Shown one piece after another: positions 17,202-26,080 of a stretch of 64,000 nt of DNA (position 1 is the first letter of the stretch; each line of letters begins with the position of its first letter). The DNA comes from Pseudomonas lutea (GTDB lineage Bacteria > Pseudomonadota > Gammaproteobacteria > Pseudomonadales > Pseudomonadaceae). Under the pieces are notes generated by a model, which worked only from the letters and a program-made list of their open reading frames with translations, was not told the DNA's origin and ran no database searches. Both the position numbers and the translations under genes were made by a program. The stretch lies in contig NZ_JRMB01000001.1 in assembly GCF_000759445.1 (NCBI RefSeq), positions 496,001 to 560,000 on the forward strand, given 5' to 3'.

Positions 17202-18428
17202 TTAGCAGGCCTGTGCCACCGGGTTATTACTGACGTTACGCCCCAGCACCAGCACGGTTGCAAAGCCGCAGCCCACCAGCGCGGTCGCGATGCTCAAGAG
17301 GGCGGAGCTGCCCAGGGTATCGACGATACGTCCGCCGAAGAACGAGCCCAGCGCGATGATCACTTGAAACAGGGCGACGAACAGCGGCATGCCGCGCTCG
17401 ACATCCTTGGGCGCCACGACAAACATCCAGATGCTGGCGCAGGCCGGGAACGCACCGAACGCAAAGCCCCAGAGCGCGATCAGCATGGCGGCGCCGGTCA
17501 TGCCGGTGGCGAAGTAGGGAAACAGCGCGGTGCTGATGCCGATCATCACAGCGACCAGCAACAACGTATGGCGCACGCTGCGGTTGGCGGCGAATCCGGC
17601 GAACACATTGCCGATGACCCCGGCGACGCCGTAGAGCAGGAGCAGCGAGCCGATGGTCGGGCCGTCAAAGCCGGACTGCTGTTTGAAGAAAGGGGCGACG
17701 TAGGTGTACGCGGCAAAGTGCGCCAGGCCGATCAACAACACCGCGATCAGTCCGACCCGTGACTGCGGGTTGATGAACAGGGCCGGCAGGTCTGCGATGC
17801 GAATGGCCTTGTCGGGCATGAGCCGTGGCAGCAGGAAAATCTGCGCCAGCAGTACGGGCACGCCGACAAGCGCGGTGACCAGAAAGGTCGTGCGCCAGCC
17901 CAGCAGGCCGCTCAGCCAGGTGCCGACCGGCACGCCCAGCACGGTCGCGAGGGTCACACCGACCATGATGATCGAGGTGGCTTGTGCCACACCGACGCCT
18001 TTGGGCGCGAGTCGTCCGCTGAGCGCAATGGCCGTGGCCCAGAACCCGCCGATGCTGATGCCCAGCAGCACACGGCCAAACAGCAGCAGGCTGAAGTCGC
18101 TGGCGTAGGCCACCACGGTGTTGGCGATGATCATGATCAGCGTCAGTCCGATCAGCAAATAGCGACGGTCCATGGCGCCAATGCCGACCGACAGCAGCGG
18201 GGCTGCGAGGGCGGCGGCAATGCCGGGCAGGGTCACCATCAGGCCGGCGTGGCCCGCACTGATGCCCAGATCGCTGGCAACGTCATTAAGCACGCCTACT
18301 GGCAGAAACTCGCTGGTGACCAGAGCGAAGGCGCCGATGGCGACGGAGAGTATCGCCAGCCATTGTTGTTTGACGCTTTGCTGACGATGTTCGGGTAGGC
18401 CGCGAGGGGCTTGGCTGGCGCTTGGCAT
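17202..18428 (-). CDS. MFS efflux transporter (AraJ/SotB-like)
   Basis: An MFS transporter of about 408 residues with twelve membrane helices. The first helix (WLAILSVAIGAFALVTSEFLPVGVL) matches the DHA1 drug/sugar efflux branch (AraJ, SotB, YdhP), and the loop GAMDRRYLLIG takes the place of the usual GRRP between helices 2 and 3. The ATG at 18428 is my choice; the frame extends to a TTG at 18482 with poor initiation context. No regulator adjoins it. The substrate may be sugars, arabinose-type compounds or drugs; family membership does not tell. Confidence 0.83.
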   Translation of the reverse strand: MPSASQAPRGLPEHRQQSVKQQWLAILSVAIGAFALVTSEFLPVGVLNDVASDLGISAGHAGLMVTLPGIAAALAAPLLSVGIGAMDRRYLLIGLTLIMIIANTVVAYASDFSLLLFGRVLLGISIGGFWATAIALSGRLAPKGVGVAQATSIIMVGVTLATVLGVPVGTWLSGLLGWRTTFLVTALVGVPVLLAQIFLLPRLMPDKAIRIADLPALFINPQSRVGLIAVLLIGLAHFAAYTYVAPFFKQQSGFDGPTIGSLLLLYGVAGVIGNVFAGFAANRSVRHTLLLVAVMIGISTALFPYFATGMTGAAMLIALWGFAFGAFPACASIWMFVVAPKDVERGMPLFVALFQVIIALGSFFGGRIVDTLGSSALLSIATALVGCGFATVLVLGRNVSNNPVAQAC

Positions 18429-18626
18429 GAGGCTGGGTTCCACGGAAAAAGTCGCCCGTGCGGCAGGCGAGGGGATGGGCAAAATCGGAGGCGAGTATAG
18501 GAGGCGGGCGTGTTAATCCTGCAGGCCGGTCATTCGATAGTGATCATCAGTGCAATCAATGGGACGCCTGCGCCGTGGTCCGGTTCGATGTTTCCAGGAC
18601 TCCGGCGCGGGGAAGGGCTGTCGCGG

Positions 18627-20936
18627 TCAATCAAGCGCCTTGGGCTTTCGCGCCAGAAACAACGCCTCGGCGTCCCGCGCCAGTACCGGTGGGCTGAGCA
18701 GAAAGCCCTGCGCATATGGGCAGCCCAGCTTTCTCAATTGCTCAAGCTGGCCGACCGTTTCAACGCCCTCGGCAACAATCGCAAGGTCCAGTGCCTGGCC
18801 CAGGGACAGGATACTTTTGACGATGGCCACGCTGCGCTCGTGTTTCATCATGCGCGTCACAAACGAGCGATCGATCTTGATCGAATCAATCGGGTAACGG
18901 TCGATATAGCCCAGGGAACTGTAGCCCGTACCGAAATCGTCCAGCGCAACCCGGATGCCCTGTGCGCGCAACTCTTCAAGCGTCTCGGCGACCATTTCGG
19001 GTTCGTGCAGGAACACCGACTCGGTGATTTCAATCTGCAGGGAGTGGGGGTCAAACCCGGTCTCCTGGACGATGTCGGCGACTTGCGCAGCGAAATCCCG
19101 ACGGTTGAGTTCGACACCCGACACGTTCACATTGAGCTTGATCTTGCCCTGCGTACCGCTGTTCCAGCCCTTGACCTCGCGGCAGGCGTTGCGCATGACC
19201 CAACGACCCAGATCGCCCGCGACGCCAATGTCTTCAGCCACACTGATGAACACGTCCGGTGAGATGTTCCCCAATGTTGGGTGGCGCCATCGAACCAGCG
19301 CTTCAACGCCGACGACGGCTTCGCTGGCAATGGAAAATATCGGCTGATAGACCAGGTAAAACTCATCACGGGCAATGGCGTGCTTGAGCGCGTTCTGCAT
19401 CACCAGCATGTTGATCGACGCCTGGCGCATGGACAGGTCGAAGACCGCCCAGCTGCCACGGCCTTTGTTTTTGGCCGCGTACATGGCCACGTCTGCATCG
19501 CGGATCAGGTCTTCGGCGATGCTGTGCTGAGCGTCCAGGCTGGCGATGCCGATGCTGCAGGAAGTGAACAGTGGCTGGCCGTCGATCTCCGTCGGCACGC
19601 TGAGCGCCCGCGTCACGCGCCTGGCGGTTTCAATCGCCTGGGCTTCGTGGTCCGCGCCGGTCAACAGGATGGCGAACTCATCGCCGCCAATGCGGGCGAT
19701 CACGGCATCCGGGTCGATGCAGGCTTTGAGACGCTCGGCGACGCTTTTGAGCAGGATGTCACCGGCGTGGTGGCCCATGCCGTCGTTGACGTATTTGAAG
19801 CGGTCCAGGTCAAGGTACAAGACCGTCGCCGCGCCGACGTGTCCATCGCCGTTGTCGTTTAGCGCAGCCTGGATCCGGCCCATGAAGTAGCCGCGGTTTT
19901 TCAGGCGTGTGAGCTCGTCATGAAAGGCGGCGTAAGACAGCTCGTCCTGCATTCGCTCGCGCTCGAACAGCCGCGATTCAAGCGCCACGCGTTCCTCACG
20001 GTCGAGCTGCGCTTGCTGGACAGCGCGCTCGGCGTCCTTGCGCTCGGTGATGTCACGCTGCACGGACACCCAGTGGGTGAACCAGCCTTTCTCATTGGCC
20101 ACCGGAACGATGCTCAGCTGCACCCAGAATTTCGTTCCGTCGCGCCGCGTGTTGATGAGTTCGACTTCCACCGGTTCCCAGCGCTGCAGGGCGTCGCGTA
20201 TGCGCTGCAATGTCGCGCGGTCGGTGTCCTCGCACTGCAATATCCGCGGCGTCTTGCCGATGACTTCTTCCAGACTGAAACCGGTGGTGGCCAGAAACGC
20301 CGGGTTGCAGTAAACGATGCGCGGGCCCGGCAGATCGATGGGCTCGGCTTCGGTAATCAGGATGGCATCCTTGGCATTGACCACCACCGATTCGAGCAAG
20401 CGCAGGCGTTCGATGGCCGCAGACCCACTGGCGGCGCTGATGGGGTGCAGCTGGAGCGCTTCGTAGAGGTCCGCGGCGTGGGTTTGCAGTGCGTAGGTTT
20501 GCGCAGCGCTCAGGCGTGCATGGGGGACCGGGATAGTCAGCAGCACGACCCCTGTCAGCCGGCCAGCTGGTGCCCTGATGGCCACGCAGACCAGCGAATC
20601 GCTGACCAGTGAATGCAGCCCCGTGGGTTGCACGGCGTCAATCGGCATCGTCTCGCCGACGTCGACCACGTCGCCATAGGACAACACCATTTTCAACCAT
20701 CCGGCCGTGGTGGAATCCGGCGTGATCGGCGGTGCGCTGCCGTAGGAGGAAACAATGCTTAAACGATCGTTCTCGCAGCAGATCAGGGTCGCGCCTATCG
20801 TGCCGGTGAAGTGGGAGGCCGTATCCACAAAGTGAGCCAGCACGTCCTGTTTGTTCAAACCAAGGTGAGGTAACGCGGCCATGCACAATTCCTGCGAGGG
20901 GTGATTCAGAAGGTATTCAGTCGAGACTGCTCCCAT
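18627..20936 (-). CDS. GAF-PAS-GGDEF-EAL cyclic-di-GMP protein
   Basis: A 769-residue cytoplasmic protein. Order: GAF (~30-170), PAS (~190-310, with NPAFLATTGFSLEEVIGKTPRILQ), a coiled linker, GGDEF (~355-510, active-site RIGGDEFAIL), EAL (~525-760, with GVEALVRWRHP, DDFGTGYSSLGYIDRYP and SIKIDRSFV). Both the GGDEF and EAL signatures are intact, so it may make and hydrolyse c-di-GMP, with GAF/PAS setting the balance. An ATG at 20882 (residue 19) is preceded by AGGA at good spacing and may be the true start; the ATG at 20936 has no clear ribosome binding site. Confidence 0.92.
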   Translation of the reverse strand: MGAVSTEYLLNHPSQELCMAALPHLGLNKQDVLAHFVDTASHFTGTIGATLICCENDRLSIVSSYGSAPPITPDSTTAGWLKMVLSYGDVVDVGETMPIDAVQPTGLHSLVSDSLVCVAIRAPAGRLTGVVLLTIPVPHARLSAAQTYALQTHAADLYEALQLHPISAASGSAAIERLRLLESVVVNAKDAILITEAEPIDLPGPRIVYCNPAFLATTGFSLEEVIGKTPRILQCEDTDRATLQRIRDALQRWEPVEVELINTRRDGTKFWVQLSIVPVANEKGWFTHWVSVQRDITERKDAERAVQQAQLDREERVALESRLFERERMQDELSYAAFHDELTRLKNRGYFMGRIQAALNDNGDGHVGAATVLYLDLDRFKYVNDGMGHHAGDILLKSVAERLKACIDPDAVIARIGGDEFAILLTGADHEAQAIETARRVTRALSVPTEIDGQPLFTSCSIGIASLDAQHSIAEDLIRDADVAMYAAKNKGRGSWAVFDLSMRQASINMLVMQNALKHAIARDEFYLVYQPIFSIASEAVVGVEALVRWRHPTLGNISPDVFISVAEDIGVAGDLGRWVMRNACREVKGWNSGTQGKIKLNVNVSGVELNRRDFAAQVADIVQETGFDPHSLQIEITESVFLHEPEMVAETLEELRAQGIRVALDDFGTGYSSLGYIDRYPIDSIKIDRSFVTRMMKHERSVAIVKSILSLGQALDLAIVAEGVETVGQLEQLRKLGCPYAQGFLLSPPVLARDAEALFLARKPKALD

Positions 20937-21195
20937 CAGGGTGAGTTCAAGTCAACCCTGGAGGCGGCCACGTGCGCCTGGGCCATGGAGACACGTGGAG
21001 CCGCCTGGGCGATGGGCCGTTGAGCATGAGCTTTGAGTACCCGATAGTATCTTAGCGCCATCATTGGTGAAGATTTGTTGGCCCCTTGAAGCCATTCTCG
21101 ACCGCCAACCGACAGCCGGTCGAACCGAAACACGGCTGCGACGTCAGTTGAAACATCCACTTCGCCGTCCTGCCGGGCCCAAGGAGAGCTTGACC

Positions 21196-21717
21196 ATGGA
21201 AAAAATCACTGCTGCGCCAGCTATCCAGACGCTGACGCTGGATTCAAATCTTGGCATTCCAAACAACCCAAGCCTGCCGGTGCTGATGTATGCCAGTGCC
21301 ATTGATGCCACCGCTCATGATCCGGCCAAGGCGTTTGAAGCGCTGTTCGGCGCCAATGGCTGGCCGCCGCAGTGGCGCTACGGTGTCTACGACTTTCACC
21401 ATTACCACACTCGCGGTCATGAGGTGCTGGGAGTTTATGCCGGGCGCGCGCGGTTGATGCTGGGCGGGCCGAACGGCCATGTCATTGAGGTCAACGCCGG
21501 GGATGCGCTGCTGCTGCCGGCAGGCACAGGGCATTGCAACCTGGAGTCCAGCGATGATTTCGCTGTGGTAGGTGCCTATCCGCCGGGACAGGAGGGCGAC
21601 ATCAATCGTGAGCCAGCGACGCCGGCGCAGATCGAACAGATCGCCCACCTCAGGTTTCCAGCCAGTGATCCCGTCATCGGCCATAGAGGCGGGGTAGTTG
21701 AGCATTGGCGCAAGTGA
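21196..21717 (+). CDS. Cupin-domain protein (YjlB-like)
   Basis: A 173-residue single-domain cupin. The first cupin motif is HYHTRGHEVLGVYAGRARLMLGG (His and Glu ligands, ~70-92), the second GDALLLPAGTGHCNLES (~112-128). The length and the ending (GGVVEHWRK) fit the YjlB family of uncharacterised cupins. ATG at 21196 has AAGGAG at 21181-21186; the frame upstream to 21064 is not supported. It stands alone, facing a serine hydrolase. Confidence 0.85.
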   Translation: MEKITAAPAIQTLTLDSNLGIPNNPSLPVLMYASAIDATAHDPAKAFEALFGANGWPPQWRYGVYDFHHYHTRGHEVLGVYAGRARLMLGGPNGHVIEVNAGDALLLPAGTGHCNLESSDDFAVVGAYPPGQEGDINREPATPAQIEQIAHLRFPASDPVIGHRGGVVEHWRK

Positions 21718-21747
21718 TTTCACCCGCCTGGCGTTCGGGATCGCGTG

Positions 21748-21880
21748 TTAGCCGACAGTCGTATCAAGGAGCTGGCTCGGGTTGACGCCGATGAACTTGA
21801 TGGGTACTTCGTCCGGTATCAGACCGTCGAACAGCAGGCCGGGGACCTTGGCGGGGTCATCGTCGACGGCCACTTCACAA
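21748..21880 (-). pseudogene. C-terminal gene remnant behind a serine hydrolase
   Basis: The minus frame ending at 21748 encodes ~42 residues (CEVAVDDDPAKVPGLLFDG, then a stretch with IPDEVPIKFIGVNP) with strongly G/C-ending codons, as expected of real Pseudomonas coding DNA. Further upstream the same frame becomes Arg/Ser/Pro-rich and is merely a shadow of the hydrolase. So the DNA just behind the hydrolase stop at 21875 looks like the tail of another gene, or a C-terminal part of the hydrolase lost by a frameshift. I do not recognise the family. Confidence 0.35.
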
Positions 21881-22984
21881 CGCCTGCGCCTCCCGACCGA
21901 GCACGGTGTCTTCAAATAATCGCGAAGCGGACCAGGCCTGAGGTCCTGCATGCATTGACCCCAAATTGGTGAGCAGGGCGAGGACGCAGTCTGCCTCCTC
22001 GAACCACCAGGTCGTCGCGCTGAAGCCCAGCACATTGCCGCCATGGCCGATCACCGCGCCGTGAGGCGTTGCGGCGCGGAAAATCCCCAGACCCATTTGC
22101 GTGCCGTTGTGCGCGGGACGCCATGTCAGCATTTGCTGCATCAGCTCGCGTCCCAGTACACGCCCGTCCCTGAGCGCGGTCATGAACCTGACGATGTCGG
22201 AAGCCGAAGACACTACGCCGCCGGCGGCCCATTCGACGGACAAGTTGCTCGACGAAACCTCCAGCCATCCGGGCTGAATCTGGCGGAAAGACGGGGCGAT
22301 TCCGGCAGCCTCAATAAACGCATCGGTGCCGCCGTGATAGCGGGTGCATAGCCTTGAGGGACGCTGAGTATCTGCGCGTTCGAGATACGTGGACGTCATG
22401 TTCAAAGGGCCGAGGATGCGCTCGGCCAGGACCTGCTCGAAGGGTTTGGCCGTGACGGCTTCGATGAGCAGGCCCAACAGGGTGTAATGGGTATTTGAAT
22501 AGTGAAAGCGGGTGCCGACGTCATGGTCGGGTGACGCGCCGCGAATGTAGTTCAGCGGCTCGACGCTCGCCCACTGCTTGCCGGGCGTGATGCGCTCGCC
22601 TCTGGCATCGCGAATCCACCGGGCGTCCTCTTCCCAGCTGGCGATGCCGCTGTGGTGCGACAGCAACTGGCCAACAGTGGTGACGTCAGCGTTGGCAATC
22701 CCCGCAAGCATCGTCGTCGATAAATACGGAATCAGCGTGTGGTCGAGGCCGAGGCGCTTCTCTTCGACCAGTTGCAGGACCAGCACCGCAACCAGCACCT
22801 TGGTGATGCTTCCGACCCCCAATACGCACGCAGGGTCTGCCGGCGTTTGACTCACGATGTCGGCGTACCCCGCAGCCCCCTCCCAGACAAGCCCGTCGCG
22901 GTTGCCAACTGCCAGGGTCAGGCCCGGTACGCGTGTCGGGGCAAGGCTATCAATCAAGGCCTGGAGGCGAGTCGATGCAGTCAT
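21875..22984 (-). CDS. Beta-lactamase-family serine hydrolase
   Basis: A 369-residue hydrolase of the class C beta-lactamase/DD-peptidase fold. Nucleophile motif SxxK is GSITKV (~59), the second motif YSNTHY (Tyr-x-Asn) lies near 190, and HGGN near 330 takes the place of the KTG/HxG box. No signal peptide is evident, so it is probably cytoplasmic and more likely an esterase or peptidase than a lactamase. ATG at 22984 begins MTASTRLQALIDSLAP; the frame open to 23158 overlaps the promoter of the dehydrogenase gene and is not credible. It is divergent from that gene by 198 bases. Confidence 0.85.
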   Translation of the reverse strand: MTASTRLQALIDSLAPTRVPGLTLAVGNRDGLVWEGAAGYADIVSQTPADPACVLGVGSITKVLVAVLVLQLVEEKRLGLDHTLIPYLSTTMLAGIANADVTTVGQLLSHHSGIASWEEDARWIRDARGERITPGKQWASVEPLNYIRGASPDHDVGTRFHYSNTHYTLLGLLIEAVTAKPFEQVLAERILGPLNMTSTYLERADTQRPSRLCTRYHGGTDAFIEAAGIAPSFRQIQPGWLEVSSSNLSVEWAAGGVVSSASDIVRFMTALRDGRVLGRELMQQMLTWRPAHNGTQMGLGIFRAATPHGAVIGHGGNVLGFSATTWWFEEADCVLALLTNLGSMHAGPQAWSASRLFEDTVLGREAQAL

Positions 22985-23182
22985 TGGCTGGCTCGTGATG
23001 AAAGGGTGGGAAATAGTACTTCGAGAAGACGCTCGGCGTCGCGAGCCGCCGTTCCGAATGAACCGCGCTGAACGACCGCCCGTCAGTGTCGCTGCTGAAA
23101 CGATTGAACAACCTGCGGATGTGCGGGCCAGACACTTTGCGAGCAGCACAGCTGCCATTCATTTCCTGGACGCGAGAACATT

Positions 23183-24322
23183 ATGAAAGCACTTGTTTAT
23201 AACGGCCCACGCGACGTCAGTGTCAAGAACGTACCTGACGCCAGAATTGAAAAACCCACCGACGCGCTGATTCGGGTGACCACCACCAACATCTGCGGCT
23301 CCGACCTGCACATGTATGAAGGCCGCACCTCCATGGAAGAAGGCCGTGTACTCGGTCACGAAAACATGGGCGAAGTCATCGAAGTCGGTGCCGGTGTCGA
23401 CCGCGTCAAGGTCGGCGACCGCGTGTGCCTGCCGTTCAACATCGGCTGCGGATTTTGCGAAAACTGCGAGAAAGGCCTGACCGGTTTCTGCCTGACTGCG
23501 AACCCCGGCAGTGCCGGCGCAGCCTACGGTTTTGCCGACATGGGGCCCTATCAGGGTGGCCAGGCAGAGCTGTTGCGCGTGCCTTACGCTGACTTCAATT
23601 GCCTGGTGCTCCCCGAGGACGCGGTGGAGCGGGAAGAAGATTATGTGATGCTCTCGGACATCTTCCCTACCGGCTGGCACGCGACCGAGCTGGCGGGCCT
23701 GTTGCCGGGTGAAAGCATCGCGATCTACGGCGCGGGGCCGGTCGGCCTGATGGCTGCGCATTCGGCGATGATCAAAGGCGCTTCCCAGGTCTTCGTTGTC
23801 GACAATCATCCAGATCGTTTGAAGCTGGCAGCGCAGATGGGCGCCACGCCGATCAACTCGCTGGAGAAGGAAGCGGTCGATCAGATCCTCAACCTCACCA
23901 ATGGCAAGGGCACTGACCGCGGCTGTGAATGCGTGGGTTATCAGTGCTGCGACAAGCACGGCCACGAGGCAAACCACCTGACCATGAACAATCTGGTGGC
24001 GTCGACCAAGGCCACCGGCGGAATCGGCGTGGTGGGCGTATTTGTGCCTCAGGATCCGGGCGCCAAGAACGAGCTGGCGAAGGAGGGCAAGATGGCCTTC
24101 GACTTCGGCGCCTTCTGGTTCAAGGGCCAGCAGATCCGCACCGGCCAGGCCAACGTCAAAGCTTATAACCGTCGCCTGGCCGAGCTCATCCACCACGGCC
24201 GCGCGACGCCGTCGCAGATCATTTCCCACCGCCTGAAACTGGGTGAAGCACCGGACGCCTACAAGCAGTTCGATGCACGCGCCGAGGGCTGGACCAAAGT
24301 GATCCTCAAGCCTGCCGCCTGA
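23183..24322 (+). CDS. Glutathione-independent formaldehyde dehydrogenase-like zinc alcohol dehydrogenase
   Basis: A 379-residue medium-chain dehydrogenase. Catalytic zinc ligands are Cys38 (NICGSDLH), His59 and Glu60 (GHEN). The structural zinc site has four cysteines with CxxCxxCx7C spacing (89, 92, 95, 103). The NAD-binding motif is GAGPVG (~191-196). The overall match is to the Pseudomonas FdhA group, which oxidises formaldehyde or other aldehydes without glutathione using tightly bound NAD, although close relatives act on other alcohols. It is followed by a strong terminator. Confidence 0.85.
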   Translation: MKALVYNGPRDVSVKNVPDARIEKPTDALIRVTTTNICGSDLHMYEGRTSMEEGRVLGHENMGEVIEVGAGVDRVKVGDRVCLPFNIGCGFCENCEKGLTGFCLTANPGSAGAAYGFADMGPYQGGQAELLRVPYADFNCLVLPEDAVEREEDYVMLSDIFPTGWHATELAGLLPGESIAIYGAGPVGLMAAHSAMIKGASQVFVVDNHPDRLKLAAQMGATPINSLEKEAVDQILNLTNGKGTDRGCECVGYQCCDKHGHEANHLTMNNLVASTKATGGIGVVGVFVPQDPGAKNELAKEGKMAFDFGAFWFKGQQIRTGQANVKAYNRRLAELIHHGRATPSQIISHRLKLGEAPDAYKQFDARAEGWTKVILKPAA

Positions 24323-24338
24323 CGGCACTTGATTGCAG

Positions 24339-24362
24339 ACGCCGGGCCAGAGTGCCCGGCGT
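24339..24362 (+). terminator. Rho-independent terminator of the dehydrogenase gene
   Basis: ACGCCGGGC and GCCCGGCGT form a perfect 9-bp stem around CAGAGT, followed by TTTG. It lies 16 bases after the stop codon. Confidence 0.85.
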
Positions 24363-25018
24363 TTGTGCTATGACCTTCCTCGGTTCGCTAGCGGGACGGG
24401 ATTGCCCGCGAGGTCGTTGTCTGGGTCGGTGAAGCATTTGCCGCCCCTGCGTGTGCGGTCTTGTGGATGTGCAGTGAATTCGCTGCCCATTTCGCGGGCA
24501 AGCGCGCTCCTACAGTTGGTCCGTAGTGTTCTAATTCTTTCCGCGTTATTCCCCCTTACCTTGTCATCTCTGTCTAAACGCAGCACTGCATTCGATGGAG
24601 ACTCGCTGTAGGAGCACGCTTGCCCGCGAAGGCGTCAGTCGCCCCGGTAATTCGTTTGCAGGCCCGACGCGTTCGCCAGCAAGCCGGCTCCTACAGGTCC
24701 GGCGTTTTATCAGGTCACAATGCGGCCAGGTGATACAGATTTTATCAGTGACTTGTTCGCGGTATGCCGCCCGACGCTTTCCCGGCTAAAGCCGGTCCCA
24801 CTGACGGGCTCTGCGGTGTGCCTGGGTCTACGCATTGCCAGGATCTGCGGTGTGCCTGGGTCTACGCATTGCCAGGATCTGCGGCGTGTCTGGGTCTAAG
24901 CATTGCCAGGATCTGCGGTGTGTTTGGGTCTACGCGTTGACCGTAGGAGCCGGCTTGCTGGCGAATGGGGCGGGGCATGCAATGTCGCAGCGTCTGGACT
25001 GACGCGTTCGCCTTCCCC
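24363..25018. repeat. REP cluster between convergent genes
   Basis: This gene-free stretch is full of REP elements of two types. Type with CGGGCAAG core: about 24491-24515 and, inverted, 24605-24634. Type with AGCCGGCTCC core: 24671-24698 and, inverted, 24942-24967. A CCCGGCTAAAGCCGG element lies at 24779-24802. Between the last two is a 34-bp tandem repeat (separate entry). It carries no open reading frame with coding character. Confidence 0.75.
24811..24946. repeat. 34-bp minisatellite, about four copies
   Basis: Copies begin at 24811, 24845, 24879 and 24913, exactly 34 bases apart. The unit starts CTGCGGTGTGCCTGGGTCTA and ends CGCATTGCCAGGAT. The first two copies are identical; the third and fourth differ at a few positions (GGCGTGTC, GTGTGTTT), and the fourth is cut short by a REP element. 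Confidence 0.9.
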
Positions 25019-26005
25019 TCACGGCGCGTCGATTACCTTTGCCAGGCGAACGACGGTTACGCCCTCGCCCAGGTGACGGACTGAGGGCTGAATCAGCACG
25101 CAGTTGTCGTACGGGGTGACCACCGGGTCATCACCATCCATCGCGATGACGGTGCCCGCGTGTTTGATCTGCTCCAGCCCTTTGAAGTCTTCGACAAAAC
25201 GGAAATCCATGGTCTTGGCAACGATCGGTTCGGTCACTTCCAGAAAGCGCTGCGGCGCCGGTTTGACCGGTTGCAGGAAATCCGCCACGTCGGCTTCGCT
25301 CACGGTGCCGGTCAGCATCAGAAAACGCGCCGCGGTATCCAGAGCGACTTTTGTGCTGACAGCCGACACATGCTGTCCCGTTTCGATCAGCAGGGCATTC
25401 TTCGCGCTCGACTCGTCACCGAACCCCTGAAAGTCGCGCAGACGACAACCATTTTTGTGCCCTGCGTCGGCAATCACATGCTCTGGCACGCCCAACTCGG
25501 CCGCCATCCGCAGACCCTTTTTGCAGGCGCCGCTCATCATGATGGGCGCTGCTTCTTCGTGCATGGAGTGGATATCCAGCAGCAGATCCACCGTCTCGAT
25601 GATCGGCCTTAATTCCCGGGCGCGGCGCAATTCGCGGCTCTGCTCGGGGCCGTCGAGGCGGCTCTCCAGCCAGACCCGGTTCATGTCCTCATCCAGATAA
25701 CGCGTGGCGTCGATGTCTTGCGGGTTGAAATGGTGGTACGCCTCGACGTTGCCAAACGCCAGCGTCAGGCGGCCCTGGCGCGGGCGAAGGCCCTTCTTCA
25801 AGAAGCGGTCGAGGGTGATCGCGCCACTGACCTCATTGCCATGGGTCAGCGCCATGATCAGTACGTGCGGCCCGGCCACGCCGCTGTCGAAACTGTGCAC
25901 GTAGTCAACGCCGGTGGCGCTGTCTTTCCACGGCGTGATGTCAGGAAACTCGACTTCAATGGGGTAGGGCTTGAGGCTCGCTCGCACGTCTTCAATGGTC
26001 TTCAT
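25019..26005 (-). CDS. Succinylglutamate desuccinylase/aspartoacylase-family zinc hydrolase
   Basis: A 328-residue M14-like zinc amidohydrolase. The first zinc motif is THGNE (His and Glu), the second DIHSMHE, with RYLDEDMNRVW between them as in the AstE/ASPA family. It should cleave an N-acyl amino acid or similar amide in the cytoplasm. The ATG at 26005 is preceded by GGAG at 6 bases. It lies 75 bases behind an MHS transporter on the same strand, so the two probably form an uptake-and-hydrolysis unit. The substrate is not evident; no arginine-succinyltransferase genes accompany it, which argues against AstE. Confidence 0.82.
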   Translation of the reverse strand: MKTIEDVRASLKPYPIEVEFPDITPWKDSATGVDYVHSFDSGVAGPHVLIMALTHGNEVSGAITLDRFLKKGLRPRQGRLTLAFGNVEAYHHFNPQDIDATRYLDEDMNRVWLESRLDGPEQSRELRRARELRPIIETVDLLLDIHSMHEEAAPIMMSGACKKGLRMAAELGVPEHVIADAGHKNGCRLRDFQGFGDESSAKNALLIETGQHVSAVSTKVALDTAARFLMLTGTVSEADVADFLQPVKPAPQRFLEVTEPIVAKTMDFRFVEDFKGLEQIKHAGTVIAMDGDDPVVTPYDNCVLIQPSVRHLGEGVTVVRLAKVIDAP

Positions 26006-26080
26006 GGTGGTCTCCGGCAGGAAAAAGGCTGCATTCCCCACCGCCCTGGCAGATGGCGGCGAGGTCGTTGTTCTAATCAA

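Noticed and set aside
21745..21972. Plus-strand frame of 75 codons behind the cupin gene
   Set aside because: Third-position composition is mixed, while the minus frame in the same place is strongly G/C-ending, so the minus strand is the coding or formerly coding one.
23159..24328. Minus-strand frame of 389 codons across the formaldehyde dehydrogenase gene
   Set aside because: The plus strand shows all zinc and NAD motifs of the dehydrogenase; the minus frame is its shadow.
24811..24946. Possible CRISPR-like array
   Set aside because: The units are contiguous 34-bp copies without unique spacers, and no cas genes are near.
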